From Lasiodiplodia sp. COLG20 (taxonomy: Eukaryota; Ascomycota; Dothideomycetes; Botryosphaeriales; Botryosphaeriaceae): 64,000 nt of DNA. The stretch is taken from the NCBI GenBank assembly GCA_009801085.1, contig VNWV01000054.1, positions 1 through 64,000 of the forward strand, in the 5' to 3' direction. Below the pieces are notes generated by a model. It saw only the letters and a list, made by a program, of their open reading frames with translations, ran no database searches and was not told where the DNA came from. Made by a program: the position numbers and the translations under genes. Shown in pieces: positions 1 to 11,159 of this stretch (its first letter is position 1; every line of letters starts with the position of its first letter).

Positions 1-82
1 AAAGCATGGTTAATGATAAGATGAATCAATGATAAGATGATAGGGCTGGATTGTGGATGGAAATGGGGCGTTCCGGCATACA

Positions 83-301
83 TACAGGGGGCTAGCGTGG
101 AGAATAGTAAGGCCCTAGCCGTAACTATACCTCAGCTTTCCCTTTGAAAAAAAAAAAAAACATATGTGGATAGTTGAAGCTATCGTCCGGACGTGTATGT
201 GGAATTTTTAATCCGACATTATCGTCCGGGCGATAGATTTAACTACTATGACATGAGCAAAAATAAACCGCGCTAGCCATCGGCTACGAGAGGGGACTGT
301 A
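83..301. mobile_element. TA-flanked MITE, copy 1
   Basis: Non-coding repeat bounded by TA dinucleotides, related to stretches at 3233-3406, 5340-5542 and 41532-41757. The ends are inverted: GGCTAGCGTGG near the left end (around 90) and the complementary CGCTAGCC at 271-278, followed by CATCGGCTACGAG and CTGTA. An inner inverted pair (CTATCGTCCGGACG at 180-193 and CGTCCGGGCGATAG near 224-237) could form a hairpin. TA at both outer ends plus CAG/CTG termini fit a Tc1/mariner or pogo/Fot1-derived MITE. The class is inferred from the ends only; no transposase is present. The left TIR of this copy carries a short deletion. Confidence 0.75.
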
Positions 302-1359
302 ACACTCGTTGCAGAACAGTGATTGGCCAAGTAACATTTGTCGGGTGATGTCACGCATGGAAAAGCATTTTGCGCAGTTTATTGGTTGGCAGGACTTGGC
401 TTTTGCATGTCGAGGTCGGTCGCACAAATTTGAAACATCTGCACCTTGACCGACGTTTTCCGCAGCAGGGTCTACACACTCGCACAACAGCATGATCCCG
501 AAGGCTGACTCGTGGCATGTGGCCAAATGCTCAGCTGTCACATTTTGTGCACCGCAACGAAAAGCGCCAGACCGCAGGCCAGGCTGTGCACGATAACCGT
601 CTCTCTATATTTGGTGTCCGATCGCGACAATAGTTCAGCGCTCGAGCGGTGGGCAGCCAGATCGGGCGGAGAATAGGCAGGAACCAGGATGGCGATCTCC
701 CGACGCTCGCCACGGCGTTCTGCGGTGCGGCGAGTAAGTTTAAGCATGGCGCTTTTCTCGGGTCCTGTGATCGGACGCAGGTTGATCTGACTTCATCTGT
801 ACCCTGCCCCACTGTGACATCTGATATCCCCACCGTTCATCAGCAGCTCGTTACTCGTTGCGGAGCTCCCCAGATCAAAGCTTGCGAAGCGGCAATTGCG
901 ACTTCGCAGTGGCGGCAACGACGACGATGGCGCCTTGTCTGAGCGAGGACTGGGCCAGGCCAGGCCCGGGCCGCCACCGGTTCGCACGCGCGTAACGAAG
1001 ACCGAACCGCGCCTACCGCTTTTTTGTCCTACAACAGCCAGAAACGTCACAACCAGACGCCTCAGTTAGCAGCCTCCTCGTGCCCTCCGAACGCCCGCGC
1101 GGCTATGGCTCACGCTTGCGCCATCTGCACCCGCCAGTCCTGATTTGCTTTTCCATGGCAACCAGGCTCCACCGCCGCCCGGTCAGATGCCGCACTTTAC
1201 TCCATCACGAGCTCCCTCCTCCTCTTTAACTCCGAGTTCGCAGCTGCCTGCCCCATTTTCCCCGCTCACTCTCCCTTTCAAAACCTCGAGCCTGCAAAGC
1301 AAGGGACACCGACTGTGCGACCAACCACCAAAGCTCTTCAGCCCTGTTCCACTGGGACC
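302..1359. other. Intergenic, no supported gene
   Basis: Short overlapping open frames on both strands have no recognisable domains and no splice-supported extension. From about 950 the sequence becomes C-rich and pyrimidine-rich, which suits the promoter and leader of the gene starting at 1360. No RNA gene was recognised. Confidence 0.5.
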
Positions 1360-2728
1360 ATGACGAACGAGAGCGCCCCCCAGCCCGCGGCTGGTACCAC
1401 CAAGCCCTTGCTGTCGAACGAAATTAATACAGCCACGAGGTAGCGTCAACCACCAACCCGCGCCCAAGAAAAAAGCAAAAAAAGACGGGACAGACTCTAA
1501 CTTACGCTCTGCGCCCCTCCACAGGTCGATTCATACCAAGCTCAACAAGCTTATCACCGCGCGCCTGCCTCTCGCACTCCCCCCGCACTCGGCGTCGCCG
1601 CGCATTTACGCTTATGGCCTCCTACACTTTGCCCACGTCTACCTGACGTTCGAATCAGCCTGGCAAGACCTCATAAACCACGCGCCGGCAACCTACAACA
1701 ACCCGGCCTTGTCCTCACTCCTCGAGGACCCATGGGTCTCCGTCACCACTCCCCCCTCTAGCAGCGCCAGCGCCAGCGCCAACACCTCCTCCACCGCGAC
1801 CCCCGCCTCGCCCACCTCCCCCTCCGACGCCGACACGAACAACGAAGCCCTCGACCCGGCCCTCCTCACCTTCCTTCGCACACTTCTCCCCGCCGGCCTC
1901 CCGCGCAGCAAGCGTCTTCGCCGCGACCTGGCAGCCTTGCTGGGCCTGCGCCCCGTCGAGCTGGACGTGCGCCTCGCGACGGCGGGCTACCCTGGCAACG
2001 GGCGCGTCGCCGCCTACGCCGCGCACATCCGCCGCGCGACGGCCGCCAAGCCGCACGTCCTGATCGCGTACGCGTGGGTCATGTACATGGCCGTGTTCGC
2101 GGGCGGGCGCTGGATCCGCGGACAGCTGGCGAGCGGTGGGCGGGAGTTTTGGGAGGGTGGTGATGTCATCGACCGCGACAACAACGACGAGACGACGACG
2201 GATGGCGGCAACGACAAAGAGCGCGGTGGAAGGGCAGCAGCACCCGGCATCAACTTCGACACGCTCGGCGACCGCGGCCTCGCGTTCTTCAGCTTCGACG
2301 GCGCGCATGACGGCGAGGACATCAAGGCCGCGTTCAAGGCGCGTCTGGAGGACGCCGAGGCCCTGCTGTCGCCGCGGCAGCGCGCTGAGGTCGTCGCGGA
2401 GGCGCATGCGATTTTCGAGTGGAGCATTGCGCTCGTCGAGGAGCTGGATGAGCTGCTCGATACGCCCGACGCGGATGCCATGCCGAAGCCGCTCAAGGGA
2501 CACGGCAGGCCGGCGCCGGTGTCGGAGAAGGAGAAGATGATGATGGAGAAGGGAGGAACGGAGGCGATGGCTCCGGCTGCTCAGCAGCAGGGCAACAAGG
2601 ACTGGGTCAGGCAGGGTGGAAGTATTGCCGGGGCCTTGGTCGTCTTGGGGGGCGTGTATTGGTGGGCGGCGTACTGCCTCGGCACGGTGCTGAGGGAGGG
2701 ATGGCATGAGGGATGGGCGGGGTTGTGA
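1360..2728 (+). CDS. Heme oxygenase-like, tail-anchored membrane protein
   Basis: Model join(1360..1439,1525..2728), 427 residues. The ATG at 1360 is chosen because exon 1 joins in phase through a GTAGCG donor and CACAG acceptor to a continuous frame. The joined N-terminus reads LSNEINTATRSIHTKLNKLI, the opening helix expected in fungal heme oxygenase-like proteins (proximal His in a SIHTKLN context, about residue 29). The segment AYAWVMYMAVFAGGRW (about residue 174) sits where the distal helix of the family lies. A Ser/Thr/Pro-rich insert follows the first helices and an acidic Asp/Asn-rich insert precedes the GINFDTLGDRG region. A C-terminal hydrophobic segment (about residues 398-420, GALVVLGGVYWWAAY) predicts tail-anchoring in an internal membrane. 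Family role is oxygenative heme cleavage. Whether this divergent member is catalytic is uncertain, because the classic distal glycine motif is degenerate. Confidence 0.75.
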
Positions 2729-3232
2729 TTGACCCGTCTGTCCCGTGTCTGCGGTTTCCTTATTCTTTTCCTACGGTCGTCTGGGTCTTCGGGTTCTTTG
2801 GGTTTCCTGAGCGTTAGCTTCTCCTCCATTCTGTTCGGCGCTTGGGCACCTGTGCTCACAGCTTTTCACATCAGCGGTCTTTTTCTTTTTTTCCTTTCCT
2901 TTTTCCTTGCTTCTTTTGCTTGGGACGGTACTTGCATGGCATCGGGGCACATTGACATTCATGATTGGGCTGGTCAGCGAGATTGAGTCAGCGTTAGAAC
3001 CAGATGGGAGATTGAGACCTCCCCGTTACGAGTCACACAAACGCTCAACAGTTTGGTGAGAGGGGACGAGGGAGGCGGTAGCTTGCAACACATGCGCGAT
3101 ACCCAGGAGAGGTTCTTTGCAGGTGGTAGGATTAGAGGCTAATTCGATTTCTCGTGTTTCTTTGAGGATGGTAATGCTTGTTCGTGCAGGTCTTAGTGAT
3201 GCTCCTCTCCCCTGGGGGTTGGTCTTACTACA
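2729..3232. other. Intergenic, no supported gene
   Basis: Pyrimidine-rich 3' flank of the heme oxygenase-like gene (T-rich tracts around 2880-2920), then unremarkable sequence up to the MITE at 3233. No gene or RNA is supported. Confidence 0.5.
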
Positions 3233-3406
3233 TACAGCGGGATTGTCGCGGTCGAAGGCTCGCGTGGAGAACAGTAAGGCAGCTATGCCTCAGCTCTTTC
3301 TTGAAAAGGTAGCATATGTGGGTGGTTGAAGCTGTCGTCCGGATGAGGAGGTGACATGAGCAGGAAACAATTCCACGCTAGCCATCGGCTGCGAGACGAG
3401 ATTGTG
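3233..3406. mobile_element. TA-flanked MITE, copy 2 (internally deleted)
   Basis: Same family as 83-301. This copy has the longest readable terminal inverted repeats: the left end after TACAG reads TCGCGGTCGAAGGCTCGCGT and the right end reads CCACGCTAGCCATCGGCTGC, complementary over most of their length. The inner hairpin is reduced to one arm (GCTGTCGTCCGGATG), so this copy is about 50 bp shorter than copy 3. The right boundary has drifted from CTGTA to TTGTG. Confidence 0.7.
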
Positions 3407-4347
3407 TTCTCTGCTGATGATTCCCCTGGACCAGAGCTGCGGGGTTCTTGACGTTGCACGCGGTGGACTGATGAAGGTTGCACTTGTCCCCGCCGTGGTG
3501 ATGCATCGACCAATGATGCTGTCATTCGAGTTACTCGAAATATATTTTCGTGAGCGTCCGAAGAAAATCCACGAGTCTCATAGCAGACTCTTGTTGGTTG
3601 ACGAAACCCATCACCTTACCGCAGACGTTAGTGCTTATTGCCCATTGCAGGAAATTATGTTCAAGGTTCTGCAGTCAAATGTTGCGGTGCTCGTGAGGCA
3701 TTGGCTGAAGCCTACGATACCCGAGCAGATCTTCCACACATCGATCCAGTGCAACGCCCAAACTGGGTACAGATTCGAGCACTCGGACCAATCTCCGGCC
3801 TTCCCAAGCCCTTTCGCCCCCCAATGCTCCACAGTTGCACGGACGGCCTTATACTTCCAACAGCCATTTGAGGTACGGTTCGTGTTCCTTCCGCCCCCAC
3901 AAAGCATCCTTCCGGTCAAGCAGACGCTGCGAAACGCGTCAGACATTACGGTTGCACCGCCCGCGTCCCCACGTGCCTGGTGCCTGCCGTGAACTGCCGC
4001 GGTGAGCTGGTGCCCTAACCAACATACCGATGGGGATGATATTCAGAAGTGGTTCCCAATTCGGACGGGCAGTCGCTCAGAACCGTCAAGATCATCCCTG
4101 TTCATGACTGCCGTGAAGGATTCTTCGACTCCACAGACGACGACAGCACATACAGAATGTCTCAAACAGAGAGTAATGCAATTAGAATTTGGAACAGAAC
4201 ATGGGTGGTGAACTGGTGTATAAAAGCCCTGCCCATTGCGTCCGAACAGCAATCACATCAGCGCCCTACGAACTCACGTCAACAAGCCACTCCATCCAAT
4301 CCATCCTTCCAGACTTCTTCTAGAAGACTTCTTTCCAAGCCACCAAA
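3407..4347. other. Intergenic/promoter region of the peptide gene
   Basis: A 196-codon open frame starts inside the right end of MITE copy 2 and has no recognisable domain, so I do not call it. The last 130 bp form the leader and core promoter of the secreted peptide gene at 4348. Confidence 0.4.
4219..4225 (+). promoter_or_regulatory. TATA box of the secreted peptide gene
   Basis: TATAAAA at 4219-4225, 123 bp upstream of the ATG at 4348, followed by a C/A-rich leader typical of well-expressed fungal secreted protein genes. The position implies a leader of roughly 90-100 nt. Confidence 0.55.
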
Positions 4348-4832
4348 ATGCAGTTCAAGTTCGCCCTCATCTCCCTCTTCGCCGCCCTGGCCATCGCCGC
4401 CCCCGAGGTCGCCTCCCCCGAGCTTGAGAAGAGGTGCACTGCGAACGGCGGTACGTTCCTACCCAGACACATCCCATTTGTAATATTGTTGAGAGAGAGT
4501 CTGTCGGCTAACTCTGGACTCCGTGTTCAGGCTCCTGCACCCAGCTGAGCCAGTGCTGCAGCGGCAACTGCGAGTACGACTCTTCCATCGGCCTTGTCTG
4601 CAAGGCCGCCCGCAAGTTCAAGATGGAGAAGAGGTGCACTGCCAACGGCGGTAAGTAGACCCGTTTACCATTTTTTATTCCACTTTCTTGATGGACTTTC
4701 CCGTTGCTCGATGTAGATGGAGTTTTGAACAGTCGCTGACTTGGAACCGCAGGCTCCTGCACTCAGCTCAGCCAGTGCTGCAGTGGTAACTGCGAGTACG
4801 ACTCATCCATTGGCCTCATCTGCAAGCCTTAG
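4348..4832 (+). CDS. Secreted Kex2-processed tandem cystine-knot peptide precursor
   Basis: Model join(4348..4450,4531..4650,4753..4832), 100 residues. Residues 1-17 form a signal peptide (MQFKFALISLFAALAIA). A short pro-segment ends in the Kex2-type site EKR (residues 27-29). Two nearly identical units follow, starting at residues 30 and 70 and separated by a second site, MEKR. Each unit has six Cys spaced C-x6-C-x5-CC-x3-C-x9-C, the inhibitor cystine knot arrangement. The units differ only by V/I near the end. Both introns are phase 1 and fall at the same codon (the second Gly of CTANGG), so exon 2 (120 nt) is exactly one 40-residue unit. From family knowledge, such precursors yield small disulfide-rich secreted peptides. 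Target and activity cannot be read from the sequence; an effector, antimicrobial or signalling role is possible. Confidence 0.9.
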
Positions 4833-5155
4833 AGTGGGATATGGGGTTGTGAAAGTCACGTGTTTGGGCCCCGCTGTTAAGCTGGGAGATGTTTTACGGC
4901 GGCGGCTAACGCGTTCGTTCTTCGAAACTTCTTGGCCCAGCCAAATATGGAATAAATAACGAAAATGGATGATCTTCTCTACATGCGCTGGCAAATGTTT
5001 GATCTGCAATGGGGCTGTGTGATGTGGTAGCCAATGGTCGTGACGCTTAGCCGCCTGCTGTGCCGCAAACACCTCTACAAAAATACTCGGCGATTATGCC
5101 CGCAATAATATTTCGCTTCACTCACTTTTCCCGAAATTCATCAACGCTTTGAAAA
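4833..5155. other. Intergenic spacer
   Basis: About 320 bp between the peptide gene and the GHKL gene. It contains the 3' flank of the first and the promoter of the second. No further gene is seen. Confidence 0.5.
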
Positions 5156-8100
5156 ATGGCCGAAGACTCTCTTGAGGAGCGGCGAAAAAAGGGGCGAGAT
5201 GTAATTGCTCGCATTCGGAGGCGGGTCGGAGCCTTACCTGCTGAGAGAGTCGAGGCCCTTCGCATCTCGGACCCTGAGACCCTGGAATCTCTTCAAAGCG
5301 TAAAGCGGATGTTGAGCCAATCAATGAAAGGGTAAGCCATACAAAGAGATATTGCGGCCGATGACTAGCGTAAACCCTTTTTTCACTCATTCCGTGGACA
5401 GCTGCAGCTATCGCCCGCATAAAAATGTCGATTTATGTCCAGATGATAGCTTCAGCTACCTACATAAGTCAAATTTTGGGGGCCTTAGTGAAATCCTGTA
5501 CTAAAGCTCCATGCAAATCATCGGCTGCAGCACCCTTCTATACATAAGGTTATCTATGCCCGAGCTAATGCCTTGCTTTGTTCAGAGTGATAACCGATCT
5601 CTACTCGACGGACACGCGTTTCATATACGAGCTTATCCAGAATGCTGAAGACAACAACTACAACCGCATTACTTCCCAGGGCCAGAGACCCTTTCTCAAA
5701 TTCAGCCTCTATCCCGATCGATTAATCATGGACACGAACGAGGACGGATTCTCTGAGAAGGACGTGGAGGCCATCTGCAATGCGAATGGAAGCACAAAGA
5801 CGCAACACCAAGGGTATATCGGAGAGAAAGGAATTGGCTTTAAGTCGGTTTTCAGAATTGCGAAGAAAGTGCACATCCAGTCCGAGCCCTATTCGTTCTC
5901 ATTCACCTATTCTTGCGACTCCCCGGATAACGACGACGGGCTTGGCATGATAACCCCGATCCAGGAGGAATACTCCCAGCTCCCCAAAAACATTCAAACC
6001 AGATTCACGTTCACACTTATTGCGCAGTCCGACTTCAGCAAGCGTGTTGAGGATCTGAATGACATTCCAGACAGCTTACTCCTTTTCCTGATCAAGCTTC
6101 GGAAGTTAAGACTGGAGATTCATTACCCATCTGGGGACGTGACCGAGGTCATATACTCCTACAGGTATGATGAGAATCGAAATCTCGATGTCATTGTGAG
6201 AGAGGAGTTGTCAAATGGGGACCTTGAGTCCGAACGTGAGAGCTTGTTCCGTGTCACCAAACGAGTCATCACAAATCTACCACCTGACGCAAAGCGGAAA
6301 GGTATAGACGAAGCCACCGTGATACTGGCCTTCCCAGTGGACCAGAAAGGATATCCATTTCTCCAAAACCAGCATTTGTTTGCTTATTTGCCGCTCCGAC
6401 AGGTGGGATTTCAGGTATTAACGAACCTTTCTTTCATTATGACCATTGAACTGACATGCTTATCAGTTCATAATACAATCAGACTTTGTCACTCCATCGA
6501 GCCGACAGGATATCTTTCATACTCCCAGAAATCAAGCCCTTCTCGAAGGTGTTGCAGAAACATTTCGAGATGCAGTTCTGAGCTTCTGCAAAGACGACAT
6601 CTTGCGATATCGATGGATGAGTTACCTTCCGCCAATCACAAGAGTGGATGAATTCTGGGGCAACCTTAGAAATCTCATCCTTGAAAGGCTAAAGACTGAA
6701 CCAATCGTGAGGTCAAGGAGGGGGAACTTCTACCGCCCCGCACAGCTTTCCTGGCTACCAAGTGATTACGAACACTCGGACAGGTCCCCACTTTTTCCCG
6801 ATCTTCAGAAGGAAGTCTATATGGATAGCGCTTATTCCTATAACGGGTTTGAGCTCCTGAAACCCCTGGGTTGTACAAAAATCAGTTGGAATGATCTGAT
6901 TGACCGGGTGGCGAACGATTTGGAAAAACCCGACTCCAAAATAAAATCACCCGACACCGATGCGCTGTGGCACAAAAGAGTTGCAGTTCTCCTCTCAAAG
7001 CCATTTACGAACAGTCAAATTTCTCAAGAAGTACGCGAACGTCTCAGATCCTTGCCTTTGATACCACTAAGAGGAGGGAAATGGGCATCGGGCTTGAGTG
7101 AGATCTACTTCCCTTCAGCAGGCGACGGAGAAATTCCAACGGACCTTGAACAGAGCTTTGTTCGCCTAGAGGCCATCGAAGGTGACGAAGAGCGTTCCCG
7201 CGAAAGGTTTTTTGCCCTTCTTGGCGTCGTGAAGTGTGATGCTAAACAAGTCCTGCAATGGATCCGCAAAAAATATGAGGCACCATTGAAGTCATTGGCT
7301 TTCGAAGACTCAATCCAACATCTAAGCTATTTTTTCTGGAAACTCCCGGAACAAGAAGAATCTCTTGGCTTTGACGTACGCGTTATCGGTTCTGACGGCA
7401 CCCTTATGCGGCCAGGCGAGATCTATCTCCCGGATGTGTTGGATCGATACAACGCCCAATCCCTCTTTCAACCCATGAATCAAACCGTTAAAGGATATCC
7501 AGCGAAATTCCTCCGAGACGAATACCTCCAGGCAGGACCTCAGGGTGTGCGCCGTCATGGAAGGTCGTGGAGGGATTGGCTGGAAAACGTTGTCGGTATC
7601 ACACCAATTCCAAGATTGACTTGCGAAACCGGCCTTACGGATGACTTTCGATACATCATGGCGTTTCGACCCGATATCCTCGTCGGCCTGCTTCAAAAGC
7701 ATTGGATCCAATACGAACCACTCATCCCTTTCGTGAGCGATGAGCTGAGGACATGCAAGGTTCTAACGGAAATAGTAGCCTTAAGGCGCCTTGACGAGTG
7801 CTACATTCCCTTACCAAGGCTGAAGGAGTTGATTAAGAAGGTCCCAAGAAGTGGTCATATATTTGTTCGACTTCCAGAGCGCATTCGGGAGGAAGATGAA
7901 GGCAAATGGATATTCCTCAAGCAATTGGGAGTGCGGTTCAGCGATGACATGACTTTCTACGGAAGAACATTAAACAGAATCGCTGTGGAGAAGGGGCTCA
8001 GCAGAAAGACGATTGAAGATTCTGTCTTTGATTTGTACAGGGGCATCACAAGAAATTGTCACAGACCCGACCAAATAAATGCGGCGAGGTAAGTCTAACC

Positions 8101-10578
8101 TAATAATTTCAATGAGCTTTACTTAACCCTACAGAAACGCTTTCAAGAACTGCAAAGTTATTTTCATCCCGGGCCCTGGAGACACACAGTATGTCTGGCA
8201 GGAGTCGAGCTCGTGCGTCTGGGATGGGCCGGCATGGCTGGAGTCGACACCCAGCCTCAGCGGACGGCCGAAGTATGCGAATTTGGGACAGTTGTTCCAA
8301 GACATCCTACAATTGAGGGATGCAGATTGGACGGACTGTATTAATGAGCTCAAAGCAATGCGAACCCAGGGGGTGAAAGACAGGCGAAAGGCAGAAGAAA
8401 TATATACCTATCTGTCCAATACCACCTACGAATACAATGATCGAATCCGGTCAGTATTTACACGAAACCCTCCCACGCTCAAGCCCCAGCTAATTGGTAT
8501 AGGACGGAGCTTGAAGAGCATAACTTGGTTTATGTGCCGCTGGAGGAGGCTTGGTTTCCACCGTCCACATGCATCTGGGCCGACGACAGCATCCAAATTC
8601 CGCGCAAACACTCCATCAGCATTGACTATGCACCCCTTGAGAACTTTTTTTGCTCAAAGCTAGAGCTTAAAAGGCCAGACATCCCAATGCTTGTCGATGC
8701 TATCCAAGAAATGTCAACATTGCGACCTGCGCCAGTGGATCAAATGAAAGACGCCTTCATAGCGATAAGCGCAATGAGCCCAGCAGACGAAGAATTGGTG
8801 CGCTTACGCTCCACTGAATTTCTGCCGATACAACTTTTCAATGGAGAGATGAAGCTCGTCAGGCCCACCTTCGACTTCTCCGTCGTTGATCGGCCGGGAT
8901 ATGGTGAGGCATTCGACGGAAAGGCCGCAATGCTCAAACTCTCTCCCACAGAGGTCCATTCATGCAGACCGCTACTTATTGGACTTGGACTTCAGGATAA
9001 ACTAATGTCAAGAGCGGTTAAGGAGACTACGATGGCCGAGCACGGTATACCAGATCAAAGGCTGACAAGGAATTTTCAGCGAAAGGCGTACGCAATTTTC
9101 AGGTAAGTCTCTCAATATCTTCTCCATGGATGGGATGCTCATATACTATAGGTGTGCAGTACATTTCAGTAGCCCCAAGGCCAGAGGAACGGATAGATCA
9201 TTGCTCAGACTCCTGCAATCTGCCATCGTTCACGTCAGCAACCATATTTCGAAGTCATTGCGCCTGATGCAGGGACTTGCAGAATATGCTTCTAAATCTA
9301 TGGAGGGGAATTTTCACATGACCATTACCGAGGGTCATCTGATGCTCTACGTACCAGCAGACAAACGGAAGATGGAAACCTGCTACCTCGAGGAATTTCC
9401 AAAACACGTTTTCACTTTCCTTGAACTCTCAGACTCAGCAGCTGAGGCTATATTGATCAAGATAATTGGAAGCAGCAGCCTTGATATCGTTGACGATATT
9501 CTTGACAAGGCGGGGATAGTCGAGGTAAAAGGTGCTCGTCGTCCTGATGAAGATGATATTGTAAGTATACGCCGCAGGACCAACAGCATCCAGGACGAAC
9601 ATATGCAACAGCTGTCAGACCATGACAATGAAGCAAGATCCATCCTGCGCCAAAATTCAACAGCTCATACACACATCGATACCATTGACCTTACCGACTC
9701 TCAACACAACGAACGCGACCACGCTGCAGAAATAGCTTCAGGCTTGCAACAGACGCGGGAAACCCGCTCCCCTAACCCTCAAATCCTGGAAACAATCGAG
9801 CAATCTATTGAGAATGCTGCATACACTGCTCTGCTGGACCGCCTCATCAACACTGCAAGGAACGCATACATCCCCCTCTGCGACTCCATTTCCCACTGCT
9901 TCTGCTCCCACACATCGGAGGTCCCAGTCTTTAACTGTTCAGACTACCACATCGACTATCCGTCCATCTTCACCGTACGCTCCCTCGATCGCGATAGGAA
10001 AGTCGGCGCTGCAGGTGAACTTTTCGTAGGTCATATCCCCTAATCGCAACCAACAAGCTGCACGACTAACCTATAAATTTCCGCCATTACAAGGTCGTCG
10101 AGCTCCTCCGTCACCTGAATCTCCCCTACTTCAGTGCCACGACCAACTGGCTCAGCACTCTCCGCAAGGAAGCGCGTGTGTGTAACGACTACTCCACGCT
10201 CGAGCCCTGGAACGGTGCAGAGACGTCGGACATCGTGTACCACGACACAGACGGCGCATTCACGGCGCAGCTGCGCGAGAAGGGATATCTCGAAGACAGC
10301 ATAATGGACGTCACCGACAATCCGACATACTACATCGAGGTCAAGACGACGACGAGGGGCTGCGATGAGCCGCTATTCATGAGCGGTGCACAGTATGCGC
10401 GGGTAAGTGTTCTACCTACGAGTAACGTCATTTGTGTGGTGAAAGGGGCTGTGGCTGATGTGAAGCGGTGGCACAGATGCAGAGGATGGCGCTCATGCCG
10501 GGAACGCCAGCGGCGGAGGTGTATGTCTTGGTTCGGGTGTTCAACCTGGAGCGGGAGGATGTGGGGCTGAGAGTTTAA
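5156..10578 (+). CDS. Giant GHKL-ATPase / NO VEIN-type protein, C-terminus truncated by TAA
   Basis: Model join(5156..5331,5586..6414,6467..8088,8135..8449,8503..9102,9152..10025,10094..10402,10477..10578), about 1,608 residues; all junctions are GT-AG and keep frame. The N-terminal ATPase shows the N-box ELIQNAEDN (about residue 74), the NEDGF loop, and GYIGEKGIGFKSVF (about 134), as in sacsin/NO VEIN-like GHKL proteins. The middle is long and without recognised domains. The C-terminus (from about 1,464, VGAAGELF) matches the NOV C-terminal/DUF3883 type, with SDIVYHD and YYIEVKTT, which resembles the D...E-x-K core of the PD-(D/E)XK fold. Translation stops at TAA 10576-10578, but the same frame stays open and family-like for 37 more codons to TGA 10690-10692. 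Intron 1 (254 nt) contains a MITE. Function is unknown; related plant NOV acts in vacuolar trafficking. Confidence 0.8.
5340..5542. mobile_element. TA-flanked MITE relic, copy 4, inside an intron
   Basis: Lies in intron 1 (5332-5585) of the GHKL gene. Left end: TACA followed by GCGGCCGATGACTAGCGT, matching the family TIR. Inner hairpin arms are GCTATCGCCCG (5407) and GATGATAGC (5442). Right end is CATCGGCTGCAG (5519), then TATA. The order of these blocks is the same as in copy 3, and the distance between arm 1 and the right end is similar (112 versus 106 bp). Removing it leaves a 53-nt intron with a GTAAGC donor, a GCTAATG branch site and a TTCAG acceptor. Confidence 0.75.
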
Positions 10579-10692
10579 GTTGACCCGGATAGGTATAGGC
10601 TTGCGGGGGCGCTGGCGTTCAGTGTTGATACTTATATTGTAAAGCCGGACGCATCGCAGCCACTTCCGGGGCGGGTCATTGATCTGAGTTGA
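10579..10692 (+). pseudogene. Severed C-terminal tail of the GHKL/NOV protein
   Basis: In-frame continuation after the TAA at 10576. The 37 codons begin VDPDRYRLAGALAFSVD, the kind of ending seen in this domain family, and stop at TGA 10690-10692. It is a tail that would be translated only without the TAA. Confidence 0.55.
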
Positions 10693-11159
10693 GCGAAACA
10701 GACATAATTTGGATTGTGGTATAGAATGGATATTTGCTTCTGATTATCTGTGAATAGTGGTAACGTGACGCTTGAAATAGTCTATTCGCGTAGAGCTCCT
10801 CTGGTAGTCTCATCCCTAATCTAAACAAGAGTAAACTCGTGGATTTACAAAGTTTGTTATACCGAGAAATCATATAAATGTTACACATCTTCTGCATTAG
10901 ACCGAGGGCTGCAATAGAGATCTACAGTGCGTAGGGATCCTACCGGGCTCTGTCCGTCTGTTCATTTGGAAAAGCCTATCTATGCACTATAAACGAGAAG
11001 CCCATACAGAAACTTTTGTGTTAGTAGCTCCGAATTCAAGTCGGTCGTCTAAGATGTTTGAGAGTGTAGAGAGTATTGCTTTTCCACAACACTGATATCT
11101 ACAAAGAAGGCCTAAGGACTACTTAAGGCCCTCGCCGAATAAGAGATATACTTTTGAGT
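10693..11159. other. Intergenic, AT-rich, convergent 3' flanks
   Basis: Between the 3' ends of the GHKL gene and the beta-lactamase-fold gene. Only short chance frames are present. Confidence 0.5.

Noticed and set aside
3402..3992. 196-codon plus-strand open frame upstream of the peptide gene
   Set aside because: It begins in the right end of MITE copy 2, has no domain and no promoter or codon signal; probably a chance frame.
5402..5494. Possible extra in-frame exon within intron 1 of the GHKL gene
   Set aside because: It would splice in phase (junctions at 5331/5402 and 5494/5586), but the segment lies inside the MITE relic and the intron without the MITE is a perfect 53-nt intron. Kept as a point to check by RNA, not as the model.
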